A DNA stretch of 64,000 nucleotides from NCBI RefSeq assembly GCF_900169165.1, contig NZ_FXYY01000012.1:49199-113198 (forward strand), read 5' to 3'. Shown piece after piece: positions 40,404 through 51,538 of the stretch; position 1 is the first letter of the stretch; each line of letters opens with the position of its first letter. The position numbers and the translations under genes were made by a program. The notes under the pieces were generated by a model that saw only the letters and a program-made list of their open reading frames with translations, was not told where the DNA came from and searched no databases. This DNA is from Brevibacterium linens ATCC 9172 (GTDB lineage Bacteria; Actinomycetota; Actinomycetes; Actinomycetales; Brevibacteriaceae).

Positions 40404-41099
40404 TCACAGCCCGAGGCCGGCCATCTTCCACGCCCCGCCGACCGCCATGAGCACCACCAGGCCGACCGAGCTCGCCGTGAACACGAACGTCCGGGACCGC
40501 TGTGGTCCCAGCAGCCCAGCACAGCCGAGCACGAAGCCGGTGATCAGACCGCCGAGGTGGGACTCCCAGGACACCCCCGGAACGAGGAGTCCATAGCCGA
40601 AGTTGAGCGCGACGAATACGAGAACCCCGGTGATGTTCCGGTCGAGGCGGCGTGTCGGGGCCAAGAGGACGCCGATGATCGCGAACACCGCGCCCGACGC
40701 ACCGATGTGGTTCGTCACCCAATCGACGCTGAAGGGGTCTGCCAGCAGGAGCACCATGGCCGAACCACCGGCGGTGCCGATGATGTAGACGGTCAGGAAC
40801 GTCCAATGCCCCAGGGCTCGTTCGACGAAGGATCCGAAGAAGAACAGCCCGATCATGTTCGCCAGCAGGTGGAACGGTGAGGGCTCCTCGTGGACGAGGG
40901 CGACCGAGAGCACCCGCCACGGCTGGTCGAGCGTGAGCGCGGGAACGAAGCTCAGCCGCCGCAGCAGGTCGAGGCCGGGTATGAGCTCCGCGAGAAAAGC
41001 CACGATGGTGACGATGAGGAGCGTGCGGGTGATCAGCGGCGGGGATGCAGAGAGGGCCCGGCCGGTTTCCCGTGCCGAGCCCTCCTCAGGTGTGTCCAT
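40404..41099 (-). CDS. Rhomboid family intramembrane serine protease
   Basis: 231-aa polytopic membrane protein. After a short N-terminus, six hydrophobic segments carry the rhomboid landmarks: HLLANMIGLFFFGSFVERALG (about 81-101), the catalytic serine in HIGASGAVFAIIG (about 136-148), and the catalytic His in WESHLGGLITGFVLG (about 184-198). It cleaves transmembrane substrates, which are not known here. Position next to crgA and ppiA is conserved in actinobacteria. ATG 41099 is chosen because the longer frame to 41246 runs into the cyclophilin gene. Confidence 0.9.
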   Translation of the reverse strand: MDTPEEGSARETGRALSASPPLITRTLLIVTIVAFLAELIPGLDLLRRLSFVPALTLDQPWRVLSVALVHEEPSPFHLLANMIGLFFFGSFVERALGHWTFLTVYIIGTAGGSAMVLLLADPFSVDWVTNHIGASGAVFAIIGVLLAPTRRLDRNITGVLVFVALNFGYGLLVPGVSWESHLGGLITGFVLGCAGLLGPQRSRTFVFTASSVGLVVLMAVGGAWKMAGLGL

Positions 41100-41136
41100 C
41101 ACACCATGGTACTCAGTGTCCTCTGCGGACGGTGAC

Positions 41137-41679
41137 TCACTTCGCGGTGATGTCGACCTTCTCGATGACGACCGGTTCGACCGGCTTGTCCATCGCAGCG
41201 GTGCGCACACCCTCGATCTCGTCGACGACCTTCTGGCTGGCTTCATCGGCGACCTCGCCGAAGATGGTGTGCTTGCCGTTGAGCCAGGGGGTCTCGGCGG
41301 TGGTGATGAAGAACTGCGAGCCGTTGGTGCCGCGTCCCATCTGCTTGCCGGCGTTGGCCATGGCCAGCAGGTATTTGCGGTCGAACTGCAGTTCGGGGTG
41401 GATCTCGTCGTCGAAGGTGTAGCCGGGTCCGCCGGTGCCGGTGCCCAGCGGGCAGCCGCCCTGGATCATGAAGTTCGAGATGATGCGGTGGAAGCCGAGT
41501 CCGTCGAAGAAGGGACGCTTGGTCGGCTCGCCGGTCGAGGGATCGGTGAACTCACGCTCGCCCTGGGCCAGTTCGACGAAGTTGGCCACGGTCTTCGGAG
41601 CATGGTTGCCGAAGAGGTTGATGGTGATGTCACCGTGGTTGGTGTGCAGGACTGCGGTATGCGTTGAGGATGTAGTCAT
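41137..41679 (-). CDS. ppiA: Peptidyl-prolyl cis-trans isomerase (cyclophilin)
   Basis: 180-aa cytosolic cyclophilin, no signal peptide. The active-site blocks are visible: GFHRIISNFMIQGGCPLGTG (about 63-82, with the catalytic Arg), GTNGSQFFITTAETPWLNGK (about 113-132) and HTIFGEVADEAS. It accelerates proline isomerisation during folding. The start ATG 41679 yields the typical TAVLHTNHGDITINLF N-terminus. It lies upstream of the rhomboid gene on the same strand, 37 bp apart. Confidence 0.93.
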   Translation of the reverse strand: MTTSSTHTAVLHTNHGDITINLFGNHAPKTVANFVELAQGEREFTDPSTGEPTKRPFFDGLGFHRIISNFMIQGGCPLGTGTGGPGYTFDDEIHPELQFDRKYLLAMANAGKQMGRGTNGSQFFITTAETPWLNGKHTIFGEVADEASQKVVDEIEGVRTAAMDKPVEPVVIEKVDITAK

Positions 41680-41855
41680 GACTTCATTCTTCCACGCCGA
41701 GGCGGCGAATGCAGTTTCGCACCATGCCCGTTGCCCAACCTGTCAGGCGATCCGCAGACAATTCGATGACATCCGCTGTCCCCAGGTTTGCCCCGAGGCC
41801 GTAGACTGGTCGGTGATCACCTTGACCACCGACATCTAAGGATTGGGAACAGTTT

Positions 41856-42596
41856 ATGTCGAAGAAGCCCACTCGAGATCAGCTCACTTCGAAGCTCGAT
41901 TCCGCGAAGCAGACGTCCCTCCGAGTCCTGGCAGATGCCAGCGAGACCGCAGCCCCGAAGCTGCGTGAGGCCGCCGACAAGGCCCGCCCCCAGGTCGAGG
42001 CACTGGCAGGCAAGGCCGAAGAGTTCGCCGAGAAGGCACGTCCGCAGGTCGAAGCTCTGGCCGACAAGGCCAATGATCAGGTCCACAACTGGGCCGACAA
42101 GCTCGAGTCCTACCGTCCCGAAGCGACCGAACGCGCAGGCAAGTTCGCATCGAACGCCGCATCGTCGCTGTCCGCGGTCGAGACCCCGAAGCTCATCGAT
42201 GATCTGGCTGTCCGCCTCACCGGTGATAAGAAGGCCATGAAGAAGGCTCGCAAGGCCCTCGCCAATGCCGGCAAGCGCATCGAGAAGGACACCGCTCGCA
42301 AGTCCGGTGGCGGAAAGGCCGCACTCGTGTGGACTCTCGTCATCGGTTCGGCCGCCGGAATCGGCTACTACGTGTGGAAGAAGGCCCAGCCGGTCGAGGA
42401 TCCCTGGTCGACCCCGCTGCCGAACAACCGTCCCGCCGATGCCCGTCCGGTCGGTTCGACCCCGGCTTCGCGTCAGGCCGCCGCCACCGAGGTCTCGCAG
42501 ACCGCCGTGCCGTCGACCAAGGCCGAGGCCGCGGACGAGGTTCCCGCTCCGAAGCCGGCTTCGAAGTCCGCTGAAGGCTCGGACGTCAAGCACTGA
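41856..42596 (+). CDS. Helical membrane-anchored protein, DUF5324-like
   Basis: 246-aa protein. Residues 10-150 are predicted amphipathic helix with the repeated phrase ARPQVEALA-KAEEFAEKARPQVEALADKAN, like apolipoprotein/LEA repeats. A single transmembrane helix (about 153-171, ALVWTLVIGSAAGIGYYVW) follows, then a 75-residue Pro/Ala/Ser-rich tail. Streptomyces encodes a similar DUF5324 protein beside its cyclophilin gene, so homology is plausible from synteny and layout; I cannot confirm it. It starts 176 bp from the divergent ppiA. Function unknown. Confidence 0.6.
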   Translation: MSKKPTRDQLTSKLDSAKQTSLRVLADASETAAPKLREAADKARPQVEALAGKAEEFAEKARPQVEALADKANDQVHNWADKLESYRPEATERAGKFASNAASSLSAVETPKLIDDLAVRLTGDKKAMKKARKALANAGKRIEKDTARKSGGGKAALVWTLVIGSAAGIGYYVWKKAQPVEDPWSTPLPNNRPADARPVGSTPASRQAAATEVSQTAVPSTKAEAADEVPAPKPASKSAEGSDVKH

Positions 42597-42668
42597 GTCA
42601 CGACCGTCACCGAGGCGGCCCACCAATACGGTGGGCCGCCTCGTCGTTTCTACGGGTATTGAGCCCTT

Positions 42669-42732
42669 ATTGCTACCTGACGGCGGCTCAGCAACCTCGC
42701 GCGAGGTTGCTGAGCCGCCGTCAGGTAGCAAT
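42669..42732. repeat. 64-bp perfect palindrome, probable bidirectional terminator
   Basis: A perfect inverted repeat centred between 42700 and 42701 with no spacer; each 32-base arm starts ATTGCTACCTGACGG. It lies 3 bp after the MFS stop (minus strand) and 72 bp after the DUF5324-like stop (plus strand), i.e. between convergent genes. Transcribed RNA would form an exceptionally stable hairpin from either direction, and the DNA itself can extrude a cruciform. Confidence 0.85.
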
Positions 42733-42735
42733 TGC

Positions 42736-44021
42736 TTATTCGGGGTCGAGGACCTCGCGCCCGTTGCGAGGGAGTCCGCCGGCTCGGCGGGCGGCCACGA
42801 GCCCTGTGATCGTGAACGCGAGGGTGGCGGCGAGGATGAGCAGCAGCGTGGCCGTCCATCCGGCGGTGGCGGTGTTGAGCCAACCGGCGAACGGCGGGGC
42901 CAGGGTCGCGGCGAGGTAGCCGCCGAACTGCACACGCGCCGAAGCGGACGCGGTCTGGGCGTCGCTGCCGGCGGTGCGGGCGATGATCGAGAAGATCGCC
43001 GTGAACCCGCCGCCCTGGGCGATGCCGCCGGTGGTCGCCCACAGCCAGTAGGCGCCGGGTGCCGCCAGCAGTCCCACGGGCAGGGACAGCCAGAGGACCG
43101 CGACGATCGCCACGGGCACCCACGGCTTCGACTTCACGGCCAGCAGCGGCACTCCGAAGGCACCGAGGATCGCCGCGATCTGGAACAGGGACGCCGTGCC
43201 TCCGGCGGCGGTCGGGGCGAGCCCGATCGTGTCACTGAGGTAGCTCGGCAGCCACGTCGTCGTCGTGTAGTAGGCGGTCGACTGGCCGGAGAACGTGATG
43301 ATGAGCAGGGTGATGATCAACCGGAAAGAGGCCGGAGCCTCGGCCCACGAGGGCTTCACGACGGGGGCGGCCGCCTCGGTGATGGACGCGTCGTCAGCGG
43401 AATCGACGGCCTCCGCGGCAGCGCGGGCAGCCTCACCCTCGCGGCGCACGCGCACGCGGATGAGCACCATCCAGAAACCGAGGCCTGCGAAAGCGAGACC
43501 GCCCCATGCGGCCAGCGCCCAGCGCCAGCCGAAGGCCGCGGCCAGCGGGCCGGTGCCGATGAGAGTGGCCATCGACCCGACGTTCATCATCGCCGAATAC
43601 AGGCCGGTGACCAAGGACACCTGTTCCCACGGGACCTCGCGGCGGATGATCACGGGCACGACGATATTGCCCAAGGTGATCGCCAGGCCGATGATGCCGG
43701 TGCCCGCGAGCACCAGCCAGGACGGGCCGACCGAACGCAGAACGGTACCCAGCAGGACACCCGACAGGCACGCGAGAACCGTGGCTTCGGCCCCGAGGCG
43801 GGTGATGAACTTCCCCGCCAGCGGCGTGGCCAGAGCGAACAGCAGGACCGGCAGGCCGGTGAGCAGACCGAGTCCGGCCGCGCTGAACCCCGTGCCCTCC
43901 TGGATGTCGGGCAGGATCGCGGTCGGCGCGATGATCGGGGTGCGCAGATTGAGGGCGAGGATGACGATGCCCAGAACGATCCAGGGCAGCATCCTCTTTG
44001 CGGTCGGCCGCTGAGGCGAAC

Positions 44022-44025
<4 letters not shown>
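42736..44025 (-). CDS. MFS transporter, CynX/NimT family
   Basis: 429-aa major facilitator with twelve hydrophobic segments and a long charged central loop (about 195-235). The start LPWIVLGIVILALNLRTPI and the following IAPTAILPDIQEGTGFSAAG are hallmarks of CynX/NimT-type permeases, which include cyanate and 2-nitroimidazole transporters. Substrate here is unknown; no cyanase is adjacent. ATG 44025 overlaps the argS stop by 4 bp, so translation is coupled to argS. Confidence 0.85.
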
Positions 44026-45761
<1,736 letters not shown>

Positions 45762-45848
45762 ATGGCCATTCTATTGCCGGGTGCAAGTTGCCTGGACATC
45801 GGTTCCGGCCCTCGGTCGCCGCACAGTCGAGCTTGTAATGTGGGTCAC

Positions 45849-48800
45849 GTGACTTATCTTCGCTATCCCCATATCCAGTCCGATCTCATCACCTTCACCG
45901 CCGACGACGATGTCTGGCTCGTGCCCTCCGCCGGCGGCCGCGCCTGGCGCCTGACCTCCGATCATGCGCCGGTCCGATCACCGAGGATCTCGCCCGACGG
46001 AGCGCATGTCGCGTTCGTGTCCTTCCGCACCGGCCAGCCGGAGCTCATGGTCGCCGAGGTGGCCACCGGGGCCCTGCGCCGGCTCACCTGGATGGGTTCG
46101 ACGGCGTTGACGATGCTCGGCTGGGCCGATGTGACCCATGTCCTCGTCGGTGCGAATGCCGGGGAGTTCGAGGTCCGCAACCATGTCGTGAAGTCAGTGA
46201 GCCTGAACGGTGACGTCGATCGGCTGTCGTTCGGTCGCGCTTCGGGTCTGGCCCGGCACCATACGGGAGTGACGGCGCTGTCGACCCCGTTCTCCCGTCC
46301 GCCGGCACACTGGAAGCGCTACCGCGGAGGCACCGCGCCGAGGCTGTGGCTCGATCGGGTCGGAGGCTCGAATGCCGACGGCATCGGCGATGGGTCCGGG
46401 GCCCGGTGGCAGCGCCTGCTGCGCGAGGACGAGGCCTCGCTGACGGATCCGCTGTGGGTCGGCGATTCGCTCGTCTTCGCCTCGGACCGGGCCGCGACCT
46501 TCCCTCACCATGCCGATGAGCAGGCGAACCTGTGGATCATCGACGGTCTGGCCACCTCGGCGAATGTGGGTGGGGCCGCCTCGACGAACCCGGACGCCGC
46601 GATCGAACCGCGCCAGCTCACTCACCAGACCGAGGCCGACGGCTATGTCCGTGACGCCACGACCGACGGCACCCGCATCGTCTGGCACTCCCGTGGGCAG
46701 ATCAAGATCCTCGATAGCCTCGATGCGGCCGTCCGCACCCTCGCAGTGACTCTGCCGGGCACTCAGGTGCAGCCGCTGAGCCTCGATCCGAAGACCGGGC
46801 TCAACAGCATCAGCCCTGACCAGGCAGGCAATGCCTCGGTCGTGGAATGGCGCGGCAAGACCTTCTGGCTCGCCCACCGCGAAGGTCCGGCCCGGGCACT
46901 GTGCGCGGATTCGTCGATCCGCACCCGCGAACCCCTCGTCCTCGGGGACACGGGTTACGCCGCATACATCACGGATGTCGAAGGGGAGGACGCGATCGAG
47001 GTCGCGTCCGTGACCGGGGACAAGCCGCCTCGGCGAATCGGGGCCGGAGCCCTGGGACGGGTCCTTCACCTGCAGGCGGATCCGGCGGGGAAGATGCTCG
47101 CCACGATCTCCCACGACGGATCGATTCGGACCGTCGAGGTGGGCAACGGGCGGACGCGGCTGGTCGGGCATTCGAGTCATGGCGAGGCGCGGGATCCGCG
47201 GTTCTCACCCGATGGGAAGTACCTCGTGTGGTCGCAGCCGACGCAGGGTGAGGAGCTGCTCGCGCAGCTGATGATCGCCGAGGTGAAGTCGGATCGTCAG
47301 GCCCAGCCGCTGACGACGGGCAAGTTCAACGACTTCTCACCGACCTTCACCCGCGATGGGAAGTTCGTCGCGTTCCTCTCCGATCGCACCTTCGATCCCT
47401 CGTACAACCAGCATTCCTTCGACCTGTCGTTCAACGGCGTCACCCGACCGTGGCTGCTGCCCTTGGCCGCCGATGAGCCCGCACCGTTCGGACCGAGCGC
47501 CGGCGGGTGGGCGATCAGCGAGGTCACCGAGGAGGCCAAATCCGAGCGTGGACGCGGGGACAAGACCGTCGCCACCGTCGAGGTCGAACTCGAGGGCGCG
47601 GAGGAACGCATCGTGCCGTTCCCCGTCGCCTCGGGGGTCTTCCGTGATCTCGACTCCGCCGAGGGCGGCCTCGTCTGGCTGCGCACCGGCGACGTCGAGG
47701 CCGGTGAGCTCGGCACACAGAGGGCCGGAGATACCGGTGACAAACCCGCCGAGGTGGTCCAGTACTTCGACTTCGCCAAGCGGAAGATCACCACCGTCGT
47801 CGACAAGGCCGACGAGTACGAGATCTCAGGAGACGGCAAGCTGCTCGTCGTGCGCAGCGACGATGCGATCAGCGTGGTGCCTGCGAACCGGAAGGTCGAG
47901 GCCGACGATGATGAGTTCGTCTCCGTCGACCTGTCGCGTCTGCGGTTCGAACTCGACCGTCGGGCCGAGTGGCTGCAGATGTTCGAGGAGAACTCGCGGA
48001 TCATGCGCGACCACTATTGGCGCGAAGACATGAACGGGGTCGATTGGGAGTCGGTCACGCTGCGCTGGCGTGCCGTGGCCGCGAAGGCCCTGACTCACGA
48101 CGATCTCGTGGACGTGCTGTGGGAGACCGTGGGTGAGCTCAACACCTCGCATGCTTATGTCAGCCCGCCGTCGGGGCTCGGCGATGGGTCGAAGAAGCTC
48201 GGCTTCCTCGGTGCGGATCTCGCCAAGACGGCGGATGGATGGACGATTGAGCGCATCCTTCCCGGTGAGAGCAGTGAACCGGATGCCAGGTCGCCGCTTC
48301 GGCAGGCTGGCGTCGGGGCCCAGCCCGGCGATGTCATCGTCGCCGTGAATGGTCAGCCCGTCGACGAGGCGGCCGGTCCCGCCGCTCATCTGCAGGGCGC
48401 CGCGGACACGATCGTCGAGCTCACTCTGCGCCGCGGTCGCAAGGACCGCACGGTCGCGGTCATTCCGCTGGCCAGTGAGGAGAAGCTGCGCTACCAGGAT
48501 TGGGTGCGTTCGCGCCGGGAGTATGTGGCCGAGAAGTCCGCCGGCCGCATCGGCTACGTCCATGTCCCGGACATGACCTCCTACGGTTGGGCGCAGCTTC
48601 ACCGGGATCTGCGACAGGCCATGGGCTGCGAGGGTGTCATCGCCGATGTGCGTTTCAACCGCGGCGGGCACACGAGCGCGCTCGTGGCCGAACGCTTCGC
48701 CGACCAAGTGGTTGCCTGGGGTGCGGCTCGCAGCTATGACCAGATGGACCGGGACCCCGAGGATGCTCCGCGCGGCCCCGTCGTCTTCGTGGCCAATGAG

Positions 48801-49196
48801 TTCTCCGGATCCGACGGCGACATCATCAACGCGCGGGTGCAGGCCAGGGGCATCGGCCCGGTCGTCGGTGTGCGCACGTGGGGCGGAGTCGTCGGCATCG
48901 ACGGTCGCTACGACCTCGTCGACGGCACCGGTGTGACCCAGCCGCGCTACTCCTTCTGGATCGAGGGCAAGGGCTGGGACGTGGAGAACTACGGCGTCGA
49001 ACCCGATATCGAGGTCGAGCACGATCCCGGTCAGCTCTTCGCCGCCGACGATCCGCAGCTCGATCGCGCCATCGCCGAGGTGTTCGCCGGCCTGGAGGAC
49101 CGTCCCGCCGCTCAGGCACCGGAGTTCCCACCCCCGCGCGTGCAGCCGCTGAAGAAGGACGGATCCGGCGTCCCCGAGGCTCCTGCCGAGGACTGA
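45849..49196 (+). CDS. Tricorn-like S41 family protease
   Basis: 1115-aa cytosolic serine protease resembling archaeal tricorn, a complex that degrades peptides downstream of the proteasome. N-terminal beta-propeller repeats fill residues 1-640 (IQSDLITFTADDDVWLVP, PRISPDGAHVAFVSFRTG, PRFSPDGKYLVWSQP). A PDZ-like domain lies at about 785-870. The catalytic core has TSHAYVSPPS (His about 768), ANEFSGSDGDI (nucleophile Ser about 986) and YGVEPDIEVEHDP (Glu about 1050). The start is GTG 45849 directly before the first propeller blade; the frame is open far upstream through argS but that part is antisense. The partner aminopeptidases are not adjacent. Confidence 0.9.
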   Translation: MTYLRYPHIQSDLITFTADDDVWLVPSAGGRAWRLTSDHAPVRSPRISPDGAHVAFVSFRTGQPELMVAEVATGALRRLTWMGSTALTMLGWADVTHVLVGANAGEFEVRNHVVKSVSLNGDVDRLSFGRASGLARHHTGVTALSTPFSRPPAHWKRYRGGTAPRLWLDRVGGSNADGIGDGSGARWQRLLREDEASLTDPLWVGDSLVFASDRAATFPHHADEQANLWIIDGLATSANVGGAASTNPDAAIEPRQLTHQTEADGYVRDATTDGTRIVWHSRGQIKILDSLDAAVRTLAVTLPGTQVQPLSLDPKTGLNSISPDQAGNASVVEWRGKTFWLAHREGPARALCADSSIRTREPLVLGDTGYAAYITDVEGEDAIEVASVTGDKPPRRIGAGALGRVLHLQADPAGKMLATISHDGSIRTVEVGNGRTRLVGHSSHGEARDPRFSPDGKYLVWSQPTQGEELLAQLMIAEVKSDRQAQPLTTGKFNDFSPTFTRDGKFVAFLSDRTFDPSYNQHSFDLSFNGVTRPWLLPLAADEPAPFGPSAGGWAISEVTEEAKSERGRGDKTVATVEVELEGAEERIVPFPVASGVFRDLDSAEGGLVWLRTGDVEAGELGTQRAGDTGDKPAEVVQYFDFAKRKITTVVDKADEYEISGDGKLLVVRSDDAISVVPANRKVEADDDEFVSVDLSRLRFELDRRAEWLQMFEENSRIMRDHYWREDMNGVDWESVTLRWRAVAAKALTHDDLVDVLWETVGELNTSHAYVSPPSGLGDGSKKLGFLGADLAKTADGWTIERILPGESSEPDARSPLRQAGVGAQPGDVIVAVNGQPVDEAAGPAAHLQGAADTIVELTLRRGRKDRTVAVIPLASEEKLRYQDWVRSRREYVAEKSAGRIGYVHVPDMTSYGWAQLHRDLRQAMGCEGVIADVRFNRGGHTSALVAERFADQVVAWGAARSYDQMDRDPEDAPRGPVVFVANEFSGSDGDIINARVQARGIGPVVGVRTWGGVVGIDGRYDLVDGTGVTQPRYSFWIEGKGWDVENYGVEPDIEVEHDPGQLFAADDPQLDRAIAEVFAGLEDRPAAQAPEFPPPRVQPLKKDGSGVPEAPAED

Positions 49197-49273
49197 TCTC
49201 CCGCCACCGAGTGGCCGCCAGCGCACGCGAAGCGACGTGAGGGGCCGCCCGGTCCGGCCATGTCGTGGGGAGT

Positions 49274-49331
49274 CATCGGGTTCTGATCCAGTCATCGAGT
49301 TTTCTCCCGATGACTGGATCAGAACTCGATG
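49274..49331. terminator. Bidirectional terminator after the tricorn-like gene
   Basis: 24-bp inverted repeat (23 paired), left arm 49274-49297 starting CATCGGGTTCTG and right arm 49308-49331, with a 10-nt loop AGTTTTCTCC. It lies between convergent genes. Confidence 0.75.
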
Positions 49332-49364
49332 TGCAACCGTACAAAACCCGATGCGTTCCAGGCT

Positions 49365-49955
49365 CTACCGTTCGGCCGGGATAAGGGCCCATATGGCGAA
49401 GGCGAGCAGCACGAAGCCCGAGATGACGCCGCTGATGACGGGGATGAACGCCGGAGCCGCCGCGAAGAAGGCGATGAACCCGCCGATTCCGCAGAGGGTG
49501 ACGACGGTGGCGAGCACATGGAAGCGGTCGAGCCCGAACACGCGGCCGAGCGCGTAGAAATGAGTGCCGACGACCACGGCCACCCATGCCACTCCGAGTC
49601 CGGGGTGGCCGAGGCTCGAGAGCACCCGGGCCCCGGCGAAGAGTGCGATCGCCTCGATGAGGACGATGATCCAATACGCTCGGCCGAACGGCGGCTCGCG
49701 GCGGCGCCCGGGTTCACGATCCTCCGCTGACATCGTCTGCCTGCGTTCGGCCCGGAGACGCACGAGGGACCGCACCGCGACGACCGCAATGGTTCCGAAG
49801 GCGATGATTCCCGTGGCCATGACCAGCGTCCGGCCCAGCGAGGAGAACGATGAGCTGTTGATGATGAGGAACAGCAGTCCGAATGCCCCTCCGATCAGGG
49901 CGCCGATCTCGGCTCCTTCGGCGGTGCGGGGTCGGGTGGCGGGGGATTCGGGCAT
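49365..49955 (-). CDS. Multi-pass membrane protein of unknown function
   Basis: 196-aa protein with six hydrophobic segments: IGALIGGAFGLLFLIIN, LVMATGIIAFGTIAVVAV, then after a charged loop (RAERRQTMSAEDREPGRRR) AYWIIVLIEAIALFAGA, VAWVAVVVGTHFYALG, ATVVTLCGIGGFIAFFAA and VISGVISGFVLLAFAIWAL. I do not recognise the family with certainty; THFYALGRVFG is reminiscent of small actinobacterial membrane proteins of unknown role. The ATG at 49955 is chosen because the preceding in-frame residues are basic and unlike an N-terminus. No operon partner is obvious. Confidence 0.7.
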   Translation of the reverse strand: MPESPATRPRTAEGAEIGALIGGAFGLLFLIINSSSFSSLGRTLVMATGIIAFGTIAVVAVRSLVRLRAERRQTMSAEDREPGRRREPPFGRAYWIIVLIEAIALFAGARVLSSLGHPGLGVAWVAVVVGTHFYALGRVFGLDRFHVLATVVTLCGIGGFIAFFAAAPAFIPVISGVISGFVLLAFAIWALIPAER

Positions 49956-50176
49956 CGTCGTCCTGTCATGGTGAGCGCGTCGACCCTGTTGACCGACACA
50001 AGTGTGGCGCTCGTGCACGCTCCATTCTTACACCGCTTCGACCCCCTGGACGGGGAATTGCCGCGATTGATTGCCATCAGCCTCTGCATCCGGGTCCCAG
50101 TGCATCCGCTCACGCCGCCGGCCAGACGGTCCGTCGATCCGAGAGCCAGACGGACCGAGGCCACGCAACGGCGCAC

Positions 50177-50614
50177 TCAGATGCCGTAGAACTCGACGAG
50201 GTCGTCGGTGGTGACATTGGCACCGCTCGCCGCGGGAATGATGTCGGCGGCAAGGACACGTGTCGCGGCATCGCCGCTCGGATGCCCTTCGACCCGGACG
50301 AACGCCGTGTCCGTTCCGGGCTGGTCCACATAGGTTCGGATGATCGTCTCCAGGACCGCATGCAGGGAGTCAGCCACCTCGTAGGAGCTGCTGCCGGCGA
50401 GCGTGAGCACCCCGCCGATCGTGGTCCCGGCGGAGAAGCTGTCCTGGAACTGCACCTCGCCGTCCAGATGCTCCGGCATGGCTGTGACCGCGGAACGGAG
50501 GACATCGGCGACCGCGGCCGGGTCGGTCTGGGCCTGCCGAAAGCATCCGGAGAGGGCGATGCCCGCGACTCCGAGTGAGGCGGCAAAGAATCCGCGGCGT
50601 CCAAATCGTCCCAT
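50177..50614 (-). CDS. Putative exported lipoprotein
   Basis: 145-aa protein with a lipoprotein signal: basic start GRFGRRGFF, hydrophobic AASLGVAGIA, and lipobox LSGC with the modified cysteine at residue 24. The paired arginines resemble a Tat signal. The mature part (about 120 residues) has no motif I recognise; it contains DGEVQFQDSFSAGTTIGGVLTL and ends EFYGI. It should sit on the outer face of the membrane. It lies 123 bp downstream of the encapsulin gene on the same strand, but no functional link can be claimed. Confidence 0.7.
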   Translation of the reverse strand: MGRFGRRGFFAASLGVAGIALSGCFRQAQTDPAAVADVLRSAVTAMPEHLDGEVQFQDSFSAGTTIGGVLTLAGSSSYEVADSLHAVLETIIRTYVDQPGTDTAFVRVEGHPSGDAATRVLAADIIPAASGANVTTDDLVEFYGI

Positions 50615-50737
50615 GCGGTCATTGTGGCATGGGCGAGCGCCCGGCCGCGGTCACACGACCGTCTCCGGGTCACTTACGCACCTTTTGCCATTGGGCAAGA
50701 CCTGCCCGCCCCACCTCAGACGCTCATCAGCCGCTCA

Positions 50738-51538
50738 TCAGAGGCTCAAAGGCACACTGGATTCGTCGGTCAGCGCGAGGAATCCGAAGGTCTCCTGCAG
50801 ATAGAGTTCGACGGTCTCGCTGTCGTGGCTGTAGTAACCGATCGACAGGTCCTGGCCGAGGTGGAGCTCGTAGTCACCCCCGCGCGTGGAGACGAGCAGC
50901 GCCCCTTCGAGCGCGGGCGCCCAGATGATCTCTCCGGCGCCGAGCTGCCGGGAGAGGTGCTCGCGGATCGGGTAGCCGTGGTCGGTGGACTCGGAGACCT
51001 TGGTGTACTCCGCGGAGGAGAGCAACAGGCTGTAGGGCCCGTCGACTCCCACCGTGCGCAGCACACTCAGCGCCTGGGCGACGGCGTCCGCGAAGTCCTC
51101 GACGGCGTCGGGGATGGCCACTGCGGCATTCGAGCTGCCGGGAACGATTCCGCCGATCCCGGCCGCATCGAGCCCGTGGAGAATGGCCCGATCTTCAGCC
51201 ATCGCGATCGTCGTGGCCGCATCCTTGACGGGCTGCCAGTCCGAGTCACCGGACCCGCGGGCCACGTCATCGATGGCCTGCCGAGTCACGGTGAATGGGG
51301 TCCGCAGCTCGATGTATTCCTGCACGATGCGCTGCTTAACCTGCAGTCCGCTCGTCTCCGACTGGACGTCTCGGATGTGGCCAGTGGTCACCGCGGAGGT
51401 CTCGAAGCCCGTGGGCCCTGCGACATCGACGATCCGGCGGCCGGCGATATTGCGTTTGAATGTCCGTCGAGCCTCCTCCTCGATCTCCGCCCAGGCCGGG
51501 CCGGGGATGGGGGCAAGCTCGCGATAGAGGTTATTCAC
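50738..51538 (-). CDS. Family 1 encapsulin shell protein (linocin M18-like)
   Basis: 266-aa HK97-fold protein that self-assembles into a nanocompartment. The N-terminal MNNLYRELAPIPGPAWAEI and EEARRTFKRNIAGRRIVDV, the P-domain region IQEYIELRTPFTVTR-like stretch, and SLLLSSAEYTKV through to ALEGALLVSTRGGDYEL match B. linens linocin M18 as I remember it. The start is GTG 51538 with AAGGAG upstream, overlapping the peroxidase stop by 4 bp, so shell and cargo are co-translated. The protein was first described as a bacteriocin and later recognised as a shell (family knowledge). Confidence 0.95.
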   Translation of the reverse strand: MNNLYRELAPIPGPAWAEIEEEARRTFKRNIAGRRIVDVAGPTGFETSAVTTGHIRDVQSETSGLQVKQRIVQEYIELRTPFTVTRQAIDDVARGSGDSDWQPVKDAATTIAMAEDRAILHGLDAAGIGGIVPGSSNAAVAIPDAVEDFADAVAQALSVLRTVGVDGPYSLLLSSAEYTKVSESTDHGYPIREHLSRQLGAGEIIWAPALEGALLVSTRGGDYELHLGQDLSIGYYSHDSETVELYLQETFGFLALTDESSVPLSL

